Below, in pieces: positions 1 through 8,300 of a DNA stretch of 64,000 nucleotides (the first letter of the stretch is position 1; every line of letters starts with the position of its first letter). The position numbers and the translations under genes are program-made. Under the pieces are notes generated by a model. The model did not search any database. It saw only the letters and a program-made list of their open reading frames with translations, and had not been told where the DNA came from. This stretch comes from CBDAQA01 sp965247815 (lineage in GTDB: Bacteria > Planctomycetota > Phycisphaerae > Tepidisphaerales > Tepidisphaeraceae): contig CBDFHW010000012.1 of the NCBI GenBank assembly GCA_965247815.1, forward strand, positions 62,001 through 126,000, given 5' to 3'.

Positions 1-727
1 CTCGCCAGACCTGGCCCTCGTTGTGATCAAGATAGATGTTCTCCCCGCCGGAATCGACGGGGCTGATGCTCGGCACTTCCTTCAGCAGCCAGACCCGCTG
101 CTTGAACAGGAATTCCTTGTCCAGCAAGGCCCCCACTGGGCACAGGTCGACGACATTCCCCGACAGCTTGTTGTTCAACGGCCGGCCAGGGAAAATATCG
201 ATCTCTTCCTTGTACCCGCGGCCATCAACATACAGCTCGCTCTTGCCCGACACTTCCCGGGTGAACCGCACACACCGGGTGCACATGATGCACCGGTCGT
301 TGTACAGCAACACGTGCAGCCCGACGTCCTTCTTCGGCTTTTTCTGCTTGTCCTCCTCGAACCGGCTCTGGCTTCGCCCGAACTGATACGAGTAATCCTG
401 CAGATAACACTCCCCCGCCTGGTCGCAGACCGGGCAGTCCAGCGGGTGATTAATCAGCAGATATTCCATCACCTGCTTTTCATTGGCAACAGATTTCGGG
501 CTCTTGGCGTGCACGACCATGCCGTCGCGCACGGGCGTCTGACAGGCCGGCACCAGCTTCGGAATCCCCTCGACTTCCACCAGGCAGATGCGGCACGAAG
601 CCACGATCGAAAGCCCCGGATGATAACAATACTGCGGAACATTCACGCCCGCATCATTACAAGCCTGCAGGACCATCTGGCCCTGCTTCGCGTCGATCGA
701 TTTCCCGTCAACAGTAATCTTCGGCAT
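1..727 (-). CDS. nuoG: NADH-quinone oxidoreductase subunit G (NuoG), N-terminal part
   Basis: This is the iron-sulfur subunit of the peripheral arm of respiratory complex I, which carries electrons from NADH towards quinone. Reading down from the ATG at 727 gives 242 residues before the window edge cuts the gene. Visible are the plant-type 2Fe-2S ligands Cys34, Cys45, Cys48 and Cys62, then the NuoG-specific His(Cys)3 cluster in NHPLDCPVCDQAGEC (His94, Cys98, Cys101, Cys107), then a CxxCxxC...CP 4Fe-4S motif (Cys146, 149, 152, 196). These are seen directly, and the order is diagnostic of NuoG. The remaining nuo genes expected downstream would lie left of the window. nuoJKLMN sit on the same strand at 14-21 kb, separated by unrelated genes. 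Confidence 0.95.
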   Translation of the reverse strand, partial: MPKITVDGKSIDAKQGQMVLQACNDAGVNVPQYCYHPGLSIVASCRICLVEVEGIPKLVPACQTPVRDGMVVHAKSPKSVANEKQVMEYLLINHPLDCPVCDQAGECYLQDYSYQFGRSQSRFEEDKQKKPKKDVGLHVLLYNDRCIMCTRCVRFTREVSGKSELYVDGRGYKEEIDIFPGRPLNNKLSGNVVDLCPVGALLDKEFLFKQRVWLLKEVPSISPVDSGGENIYLDHNEGQVWR

Positions 728-834
728 AGGTCCGGGATGTTACACGCGGCGGCGTTGAATTTCATCAATCGCCTTCGATCAAATCCTTGAAAACGAGGGT
801 GGGGGCCAGCCGAAAGCATTTCAACAAATAAAGA

Positions 835-869
835 CACCGCGGAAGACGCATTTTGCGTTTTCCGCGGTG
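835..869 (-). terminator. Rho-independent terminator after the prepilin gene
   Basis: A 15-bp stem (835-849 with 855-869, one G.T pair) closes a 5-nt loop. On the minus strand it is followed by a T-rich run (TCTTTATTTG). It lies 25 nt past the stop of the prepilin gene and 108 nt before the nuoG start, so it should separate the two transcripts. Confidence 0.8.
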
Positions 870-893
870 CCGAATTCGGTCGTGCTCATCTTC

Positions 894-1937
894 TTATTCA
901 GGGACGACGTAGTTTCCAATGATTTTATACGCTTTCTTTACGTCTGGGTAAATGTCGCTGGATGCGAGTATCGTACCTTTGGGGGCCCAGAAGGTTGGGT
1001 TCGCACCCTGCAGATCGCCGAGCGCTTCAACGTGACCGTCATAGAAGACGGCTTCGAATCGAAACCCGTCACCCGAGGAGTGCGGGACCCCGTTCCCGTG
1101 ACGCGCCCAAAGTGTCCGACCATCATAACCGCCTCCACCATTCAGTGGGGTACAGCTCCGCTCATGGCCGTTCGAGAATATGTCGTATGCACCCCAATCC
1201 GCGTACCCGCCGCCGGTAGAGCTTGCGTAAGCGTAGTCTTCATCGAAGGCAGTAACAACGCCCCCCGCTACCTTCAGATAGCGAGATCCGTCCGCGAGGA
1301 AGATTTTCTTGGACGTGTTTCCGACCTTAGTAATTTTAGGTCCGTACCCAACAGGCGGATTCGCGTATTGGTTTCCCGTCTTCGTAATCGTTGTCGCTCC
1401 TGGGTTCGGATTATTGGTTATCATGAACAGCATGCCAGTCGAAAACGACGCATAAGGCACGGCGGACGGCACGGTAGCGCCGGGGAATGCTGTCGACGCA
1501 TTGAAGAGCGAACAGACTGCGTCGTTTGAGGGACAGACGAACATTGGAAAGTGCAACTCAAAGTTAACACGATCCCAACGTGCGGCGCCATTGGAACGCG
1601 CCGCGTCGGCAGCCGCACTGTAGGGAACTTTGATGCCGAGTACGTCGAGCATCGGCGACTGCCAGTCCCAGATTTGGTTGATGCCCGGCGAGTTAGAACT
1701 CGTTAGTGTTGCATCCGCACCAGTCGTATTCGGACTACCCAATATATAGTCGTGGTTTTGAGCGGCATACATAATCATGCCGAGCGCCATGCTGTGCATG
1801 TTTGCCGCACACTTAATCGCGGCGGCCGACTTCCGGGCTTTGTTAAGCGACGGCAGCAAGATCGAAATCAACAGCGCGATGATTCCGATGACAACAAGCA
1901 GTTCGACAAGAGTGAACGCATGACGCTTGGTTTTCAT
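894..1937 (-). CDS. DUF1559-type prepilin-like protein (type II secretion pseudopilin family)
   Basis: The 347-residue protein begins MKTKRHAFTLVELLVVIGI, a type IV prepilin leader with the FTLVE methylation/cleavage site and a following hydrophobic helix, so it should be processed by prepilin peptidase and held in the inner membrane or a pseudopilus. Near the C-terminus is an H...YDGHVEAL stretch matching the H-x9-DG ending typical of the hugely expanded planctomycete DUF1559 family. The ATG at 1937 was preferred over an upstream start at 2003 because it puts the leader peptide at the N-terminus. The gene 62 nt upstream is on the same strand and is probably co-transcribed. The substrate or role of any individual DUF1559 member is unknown. 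Confidence 0.88.
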   Translation of the reverse strand: MKTKRHAFTLVELLVVIGIIALLISILLPSLNKARKSAAAIKCAANMHSMALGMIMYAAQNHDYILGSPNTTGADATLTSSNSPGINQIWDWQSPMLDVLGIKVPYSAAADAARSNGAARWDRVNFELHFPMFVCPSNDAVCSLFNASTAFPGATVPSAVPYASFSTGMLFMITNNPNPGATTITKTGNQYANPPVGYGPKITKVGNTSKKIFLADGSRYLKVAGGVVTAFDEDYAYASSTGGGYADWGAYDIFSNGHERSCTPLNGGGGYDGRTLWARHGNGVPHSSGDGFRFEAVFYDGHVEALGDLQGANPTFWAPKGTILASSDIYPDVKKAYKIIGNYVVPE

Positions 1938-1999
1938 AATCGATACCTGGCTGAATACACGCGGGGCAAAGGAGCCATAATTTAATTTTTGGGTCATTT

Positions 2000-2452
2000 T
2001 CAATTTCTTGCAGAATATTCCGCTTGCGTCGGGGGTGGAGTACGCCCGGGCGTCGCGGCAGGGTTATGATGAACTACTAATCGACCACATTCGCTACAAA
2101 AAGTCGGGCCCGGTTTACCGACATCGTCGTTCATCAAGACTGGTGTTGGCTCTGTTTTCACGTGACCGTCTTTAGTCCAGAAGCAGAACTCGGCTTTGTA
2201 TCCAGTCATCTTGCCGGTAGACGGACTTTTCACCGGGATCGACATGCCATCGGACAAGGTCATATGGAACGTTTTTCCGGTTTCTGAATCGATAAATAGC
2301 GGTGCGTTTATCTCGGCTATTGCGGGATCGACTGAAAAAAACGACTTCAATTGATACAAACCGAAAACCACGACTACGACGCAAAGTGCCATCGCAGCAC
2401 TCGTCCCGCCCGAAGTTCTTAAAAATTCGCGAAATCCGTTAGATTCAGCCAC
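2000..2452 (-). CDS. Hypothetical membrane protein with C-terminal Cys pair
   Basis: A 150-residue protein not recognised as a named family. The GTG at 2452 is chosen as start because GGAG lies 8 nt before it; an open frame extends to 2527 without a better site. It has one hydrophobic helix (AAMALCVVVVVFGLYQL, about residues 18-35), then a soluble, probably extracytoplasmic part that mentions no repeat, and a CSECGRLVVHH motif near the end that could bind a metal. It sits directly upstream of the prepilin on the same strand, an arrangement often seen for prepilin partners in planctomycetes, so a role with that protein is inferred only from position. Confidence 0.65.
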   Translation of the reverse strand: MAESNGFREFLRTSGGTSAAMALCVVVVVFGLYQLKSFFSVDPAIAEINAPLFIDSETGKTFHMTLSDGMSIPVKSPSTGKMTGYKAEFCFWTKDGHVKTEPTPVLMNDDVGKPGPTFCSECGRLVVHHNPAATPGRTPPPTQAEYSARN

Positions 2453-3052
2453 CAGCGTTACTCCAAGGCAGGACCAAGCTTCAATTGCGTCGCCCCATTC
2501 ATTGCCGGGATGGCGACCAATGTCCACACAAAATTACAGAGTTAACACGAAATTAACTCAAGACTTACGGCTTCGGGAATTTAGGCAACCGGTACAGAAA
2601 TCGCTCTGCCTAGCAGATGCAGGATTCGCAGATCGACTCAGTTCTACATAGTCATACAGGCGACCGCACCGGTTAAGTGCGAGTTGGTTGAGTGAAGATC
2701 TTATACAAATGAATCGGAAAACGAAAGAAGGAAATGCCAATTGTTAAGAAATCGTTAAGACAACATTGATTTTGCCTCAAAATACGCCAAAAAAGAAGCA
2801 TTTGAACTCGCTAGGGAAGCAGAGTCGCTGTTGAAGTCTTGACAAAATCTAAATTTGGCGCACACTACGAAGCACTAACCTATCCGCGTGGAGACTATAC
2901 AGCTTGAGCATGGAATGATTTTAACACGACCTCGACCTTTACAGGTGTGGGTCTGTTTCCTCTCGGCTTAAGTCTATCCCCTTTGTCCGATTCAAAAACT
3001 TTGGTGCATTTCGCAGGTGCGTTTGCATCCGTCACTCTCAGGAGAAAATGCG
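2453..3052. other. AT-rich intergenic region with a possible promoter
   Basis: No convincing gene is seen in these 600 bases; the only open frame (60 codons, minus strand 2558-2740) resembles nothing. The region is markedly more AT-rich than the surrounding genes. TTGACA at 2839-2844, 17 nt before ACACTA at 2862-2867, is a possible promoter for the large + strand gene. A good ribosome binding site, AGGAG, lies about 8 nt before its ATG at 3053. Confidence 0.4.
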
Positions 3053-6000
3053 ATGGGCTTTAAATTCGTCTCGACATCCGTCCGCAGCGATCGATCGAAC
3101 CCGGTTTCCCTTTCGATTACGCCGGAAAAGCTGGCGATCAGAAACGCGCGGCGGTCTTCCAAGCTCCGCGGGAGTGTTAGCAGTGTGATCCAATCGTTGG
3201 AAAACCGGACGTTGTTTACGTTCGGAGCCGGCGACGTTGTCGTCGAGCAAACGGTTCACGGCAGCACGAGCGTGACCGGTGCGATTACTCTATTGGATTA
3301 TTCCGCAACCGGCACTTTAAACACGCCCGGGTCTGTTACGCTTCCCACGGCTCTGAATGGGTCGAATCAACCGATCACAGAACTAGTGAATTCCGGCACT
3401 TTAGGGTTTATGACGCTTTCCGCCGATGGCAAGAGCCTGATTGTTCCAGGGTATGCCGAAGGAACAGGATTAGCCACCAGCTCGTCGGTTCCACGCGTCG
3501 TGGCGTCAGTTAACAATGCCGGCGCCGTAGACACCAGCACTTACTTCACCAGCTCGAATCCGGTTCGCGGCGCCGCATCGATTGACGCGACGGGGTTCTG
3601 GGTAAACGGCAGTTCCGCGGGTGTTCAGTACGTTCCGTTCGGCAATCCGGGCACTGCGGCAGTACAGATCAGCAATACCGCTACCGGCAATCCGGTAAAT
3701 ACCCGTGCGACAGTTGTATACAACGGCCAACTGTATGCGGACGGAGCAACAGGCACTGGAACTCTGTTTGGTCCCGGAACGGTCGGCACGGGCTTACCAA
3801 CAACCGGCCCTCAGCAGTTAACCGTCCTGCCAAACTTTGGTGCCAACTCCGCAGGCAGCCCGAATCAATTCGTCTTTGCAAACCCGACCACGATCTATGT
3901 CGCCGATTCCCAGGCCAGTACCGCGCCCACACCCGGCGGCGCTGAAAAATGGACGCTTAGCGGAGGCGTCTGGTCTCTTGCCTACAAAGCCAACGTCGGA
4001 ACCGGTGCCGACTCCGGCCTGCTGGGTATCACTATAACGCCGACGGGGCAGCTGTTCGGCACAACGGGCAATACGAGCTCTAATCGTCTGGTCTCTATCA
4101 CAGATACCGGCAGCACGTTCACGTTCACCACGCTTGCCACTGCGACGGCGACGACACAGTTTCACGGAGTGGCTCCCGCGCCGGTCACGGTTACCCCCCC
4201 GCCGGTGGTCACCACCCAGCCGACCAACAAAGTGGGCTTTGCCGGGAACACTGCGACGTTCACCGCCGCTTCTTACGGCAATCTGGCCTCGACCGTGCAG
4301 TGGTACCAGAGCACCGACAACGGCGCGACCTACCAGCCGATCTCCGGAGCTACCTCGCCGACGCTCACCCTGACCGGCCTGACCACGTCGATGTCCGGCT
4401 ACAAATACGAAGCCATCTTCACCAACAGCGGCGGGTCGACGACGTCGAACCCCGCGACACTGACTGTCAACGTCGCGCCAGTTCTGAATTTCGACCAGAC
4501 CGCATACACCGTCAATGAGAATGTCTCCGGCGGTAATCTCGTTGTTCAGGTCGACCGCGTCGGCGACTCGAGCACAGCAGTGACGGTGGGCTACAACTTC
4601 AGCGGCGGGACTGCCGTTAACGGAACGAACTACACCGGCGCCGCCGGAACGCTGACGTTCCCGGCCGGCACGCTGGCCCCGCAGTTCATCACGATCCCTA
4701 TCGTGCAAGTCTATCCGCAGGGCGGCGACAAGACGTTTAACATCGTCCTCGGCACGACGACCGGTGGTGGTGTCGTCGGAACAGGGACGACTACCGTCAC
4801 GATCCACGATACGGCCGAAACATTCAGCCTCAGCACCGCAGCGTACACTGTGAACGAAAACGCGACCGGCGGCACTGCCGAATTCACGGTCATTCGCAGC
4901 GGTGATCTGATCGACCCGGGCTCGGTCACCTATTCGACCAGCGACGGCACCGGCGTCGCCGGAACCAACTACGGGTCGACCACGGGCACTGTCAGCTTCG
5001 CCGCCAATCAGCTGTACGCCACCTTCGCGGTCCCCATCACCAACGTCGCCGGGGCGAACGGCAACAAGACCTTTAACGTCACGCTGACGGCCGACCCCGC
5101 ATTTACGGGCAAGACGCTCCTGGGCACGAACCCGTCGGCTGTGGAAACGATCGTCGATTCGGCGCCGCTGACCAACAACGCGACCAGCGCCGCGACTTCG
5201 ACCTTCACCATCCGCACCAGCGGTAATGTCACCAGCGCCCCGACGTTCCTGCCAGTCAATGGCTCGTCCACCAACGGCACCAGCTCGTTCGGCTTCCAGA
5301 CCTACGGCGTAGTCGAGTTCACTCCGTCGACCACCCCGTCGCTCTACCCGACCAGCGGTTCGACCGTCAGTTCTGTGTCTAATCTGACGCTGTCGCTTTT
5401 CAACACTGACAACACCCCGGGCGACAACTTCAACGGGAAAGTCGGAAACTTCAACATCTATTACATCACGGATTCTGAAACCACGACCCCGTCGACCGGG
5501 CTGAAGTTCATCACTTCAGACGTCGGCGGCCTCAATGGCGTCGGGAACCCGATCCTGCTCGGCACGTTCAGCTTCGACGACAACGCAGGGTTCGACGTGT
5601 TCACCCCGGCTACGCTGCCGACGTCGGCCCAGTCGGCCCTCGTGTCCGCCCTCAACAGCGGCGCGGCGATCCGCTTCGCGGTCACTCCCGGTGCCCCGAC
5701 TTTTGCCGCCGACTGGCAGGGAATTTTGGCACCGAACTCGCCGACACTCGGCCTCACCGACACGCTCACAGTAAACCAGACCCAGGAGAGCGTCAGCTTC
5801 AGTGGTTCGACGACGACGATCGCAGAAACCGCCGGAGCTACAGGCGTCACCGTCACCCGCACCGGTACGAACCTGTCCGACACCGAGACTGTCACATACA
5901 CCGTCGCCAACGGCACCGCCATCAACGGGACGAACTACACCGCGACATCCGGTACTCTGACCTTCGGCCCGGGCGTTACATCCCAAGATATCCCGGTCAC

Positions 6001-7687
6001 TGCGATCAATGTGAATCCGCAGAACGGCAACAAGTCATTCACCTTGACGCTGAGCAATCCTGTCACAAGTGACACGCTTCACACGGTTCCGGTTCTGGGC
6101 GCGTTTCCGACCACGATGGTGATCATTACCGACACTAACTCGGTCGGTCACTCCGAAACGCTTACTCAATACAGCAGCGACCTGTCGACCATCGAAACCG
6201 GCGGGCCGTTCGCCTCGGCGGCCGGTCCTCAGACCGGTGCCACGCTGAAGGTGACCGGCAAGTCCAAATCCTTCCCGGCCTACGGAGCTTTGGACTTCAA
6301 CAACTTTGATTACCTCGGCACCTCGGACGTCTTCACCCCCACAGCGACGGTGACGGCAATCAACGGAATCACGCTGAACGTTTTCAACGCGACGTCCACC
6401 AGTGGAATCAATTCGCTGAACGTGTACCTCGTTCCTGACGCGACGTCTAATATCGATCCGACCGTGCCTCAGACGGTCAACCCGCACTTCTTTGACTCGA
6501 CGACCTATCCGCTGGAGGGGTTGGACACCAGCGGGACCACTGCTAACAGCTTCGGCGTTCCGATGCTCCTGGGCTCGGTGTTATTCAACTCGGCCAGCCA
6601 GACGACGAGCTCGATCCCGCTGGCTCTGGCGAACTTCAACTCCGCCGCTCAGCAGACTCTGATCACTGATCTGAACACCGGCGTTAAGTTCCGCATCATC
6701 ATCACGCCGACCGACGCCAATGATGCAGCCAACTTCCAAGGCTACACCTACCGGCTTTCGGACAACGTGCTGCTGGCACCGTCGCTGTCGCTCGACGTTC
6801 AGGAAGCGCCGGTCACGACTGGTACCCCGACCTGGCTCGGGGCGGGCAGTCAGGCGACCTACAACAGCAGCACCAAAGTGCTGAGCGTCACCGGCCCGAC
6901 GACGATCATCCACAACCCCGGCACCGACGCCCCGATCATCACGGGCAACGCGGCGGCCGATGTGGTGACCCTCGTCCCGGCGTCTTCTTCGGACAAGGTC
7001 TTCAGCCTCGGCGGCTTTAACCTGAGCAACGGCGCGACGGCCGCGTTCAACACCGGCACGAGCGGTCTGATTGCTACCGTGGCGACTTCTGGGCCGGTGA
7101 CCATCACTGGAACCAGCACCTTCGACCTGGGTGGTAACTCACTGTCGATCCTCGGCGCGTCGTCGAGTCTGTCGACTCTTGCCACTGCAGTCACCAGCGG
7201 GACCATCACCAGTTCGCTGGTCGGTGCGAGCGATTCTTCCCATCTGCATGTCGTGGGCATTGCCCAGGGTAGTGCGAGCGCCGTGAGCACGATCGACGGC
7301 CAGGCTATCAACGCCAGCGACGTCCTGATTCGGTACACGTACTACGGTGACGCAAATCTGGACGGTTTCGTCGATGGTTCGGATTACACCAAGATCGACA
7401 CCGCGTTCGGTACGGCCGCGGCGAAGATCTGGTCGAACGGCGACTTCAACTACGACACGAAGATCGACGGCAGCGATTACACGCTGATCGACAACGCGTT
7501 CAACACCCAAGGGGCGAAGGTCGCTACCCCGGCGACTCAGATCGCCTCGGCGTCGACCGCCAAGTTCTCGACAGCGATTCCGATCACGGCGATTGCCTCT
7601 TCGAGTGCGTTGCCTTCTATCACCGACCTTCTGGCCAGTGACAAGAAAGACACGCTCGCCGGGATCGTCGACAGCGTTTCCAACTAA
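3053..7687 (+). CDS. Giant surface protein: Ig-like, three Calx-beta, dockerin-like repeats
   Basis: A 1544-residue secreted or surface protein. The ATG at 3053 is preferred because AGGAG precedes it. The N-terminus lacks a classical hydrophobic signal but has SLENRTLF near residue 60, the planctomycete LExRxL motif. In order there follow a region rich in short beta strands (residues about 65-390), an Ig-like domain with the WYQSTDNG core (about 395-480), Calx-beta domains (about 485-595, 600-710 and 920-1020), and two copies of an unnamed domain, one before and one after the third Calx-beta. Near the C-terminus is a paired EF-hand/dockerin-type stretch (DANLDGFVDGSDY and DFNYDTKIDGSDY). The Asp-rich loops and Calx-beta domains suggest calcium-dependent folding or adhesion. 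Ligand unknown. Two hairpins follow the stop. Confidence 0.9.
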   Translation: MGFKFVSTSVRSDRSNPVSLSITPEKLAIRNARRSSKLRGSVSSVIQSLENRTLFTFGAGDVVVEQTVHGSTSVTGAITLLDYSATGTLNTPGSVTLPTALNGSNQPITELVNSGTLGFMTLSADGKSLIVPGYAEGTGLATSSSVPRVVASVNNAGAVDTSTYFTSSNPVRGAASIDATGFWVNGSSAGVQYVPFGNPGTAAVQISNTATGNPVNTRATVVYNGQLYADGATGTGTLFGPGTVGTGLPTTGPQQLTVLPNFGANSAGSPNQFVFANPTTIYVADSQASTAPTPGGAEKWTLSGGVWSLAYKANVGTGADSGLLGITITPTGQLFGTTGNTSSNRLVSITDTGSTFTFTTLATATATTQFHGVAPAPVTVTPPPVVTTQPTNKVGFAGNTATFTAASYGNLASTVQWYQSTDNGATYQPISGATSPTLTLTGLTTSMSGYKYEAIFTNSGGSTTSNPATLTVNVAPVLNFDQTAYTVNENVSGGNLVVQVDRVGDSSTAVTVGYNFSGGTAVNGTNYTGAAGTLTFPAGTLAPQFITIPIVQVYPQGGDKTFNIVLGTTTGGGVVGTGTTTVTIHDTAETFSLSTAAYTVNENATGGTAEFTVIRSGDLIDPGSVTYSTSDGTGVAGTNYGSTTGTVSFAANQLYATFAVPITNVAGANGNKTFNVTLTADPAFTGKTLLGTNPSAVETIVDSAPLTNNATSAATSTFTIRTSGNVTSAPTFLPVNGSSTNGTSSFGFQTYGVVEFTPSTTPSLYPTSGSTVSSVSNLTLSLFNTDNTPGDNFNGKVGNFNIYYITDSETTTPSTGLKFITSDVGGLNGVGNPILLGTFSFDDNAGFDVFTPATLPTSAQSALVSALNSGAAIRFAVTPGAPTFAADWQGILAPNSPTLGLTDTLTVNQTQESVSFSGSTTTIAETAGATGVTVTRTGTNLSDTETVTYTVANGTAINGTNYTATSGTLTFGPGVTSQDIPVTAINVNPQNGNKSFTLTLSNPVTSDTLHTVPVLGAFPTTMVIITDTNSVGHSETLTQYSSDLSTIETGGPFASAAGPQTGATLKVTGKSKSFPAYGALDFNNFDYLGTSDVFTPTATVTAINGITLNVFNATSTSGINSLNVYLVPDATSNIDPTVPQTVNPHFFDSTTYPLEGLDTSGTTANSFGVPMLLGSVLFNSASQTTSSIPLALANFNSAAQQTLITDLNTGVKFRIIITPTDANDAANFQGYTYRLSDNVLLAPSLSLDVQEAPVTTGTPTWLGAGSQATYNSSTKVLSVTGPTTIIHNPGTDAPIITGNAAADVVTLVPASSSDKVFSLGGFNLSNGATAAFNTGTSGLIATVATSGPVTITGTSTFDLGGNSLSILGASSSLSTLATAVTSGTITSSLVGASDSSHLHVVGIAQGSASAVSTIDGQAINASDVLIRYTYYGDANLDGFVDGSDYTKIDTAFGTAAAKIWSNGDFNYDTKIDGSDYTLIDNAFNTQGAKVATPATQIASASTAKFSTAIPITAIASSSALPSITDLLASDKKDTLAGIVDSVSN

Positions 7688-7709
7688 TCCCTTTAAACAC
7701 TTATCCTGC

Positions 7710-7733
7710 CCCCGCGATCGAGCGATCGCGGGG
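7710..7733 (+). terminator. GC-rich palindrome after the giant surface gene
   Basis: A near-perfect inverted repeat (7710-7720 against 7723-7733) lies 22 nt past the stop codon and is followed by ACAGTTT. It is a weaker terminator than the one at 7801 because the T-run is short. Confidence 0.45.
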
Positions 7734-7800
7734 ACAGTTTCCGAAGCATTCGTCCGGCCGGCCTGCTGGCCGTGCGAAGACAATTGTTAGCCTGCTCAAG

Positions 7801-7834
7801 GCGGCCTACCCTTTGGGGGTAGGTCGCTTTTTTT
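7801..7834 (+). terminator. Rho-independent terminator
   Basis: An 11-bp stem (7801-7811 with 7817-7827, one G.T pair) and 5-nt loop are followed at once by seven T. It ends transcription of the large surface gene 113 nt upstream. Confidence 0.9.
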
Positions 7835-8300
7835 ATTGGCGTGGAGCGAACGGCTTTCAAAGGGCGCAGACGCATTCCATACGAAACGCGAGGAGACGCT
7901 GGGTAAAATTGTCGATAGCCGAGGCCGGGAGGCCACGGATCGAACCGGTCATTTCGCGATTCACAGTTCGATCCCCGCCCTTCCGGGACGGGGCTTTAAA
8001 AGAGTTAGGACGGCATACGAAACGCGTAGAAATTTGGAACCCTTGTTACTTCGCACCCGTGTTGTTCCCTGCGAAGCCGCGGGCCCGCCGGCCCGGGGCT
8101 CGGTCGACGAAAGTTTTCAACACCTAACGGTTCTAGTCGATTGCGCCGAATTGACTTTAATCGAATTCGTGAACACGCCCGAGCAACGGATGGCAGGTTG
8201 AGTCGAATGTTTCGCGTGATCGCCACGCCGTCGAATGTTCCGGCCGGCGGGTGTTCACCCGCGGCTTCGTTGGAAATGGCGAGATGAAAAAACAGCCGCT
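7835..8300. other. Intergenic region without a recognisable gene
   Basis: Open frames here (for example + 7836-8201 and - 8005-8304) have no recognisable domain. The region holds a perfect 9-bp inverted repeat (7937-7945 / 7966-7974), a 13-bp direct repeat CATACGAAACGCG (7878-7890 and 8014-8026), and a short hairpin at 8247-8262 about 40 nt past the stop of the histidine kinase gene. Confidence 0.4.

Noticed and set aside
7915..7980. tRNA-like T-arm: GGTTCGATCC on the minus strand and GTTCGATCC on the plus strand
   Set aside because: The stems flanking the TTCGATC loop do not pair as a 5-bp T-stem, and no acceptor, D or anticodon arm fits on either strand. The paired copies are better explained as an inverted repeat.
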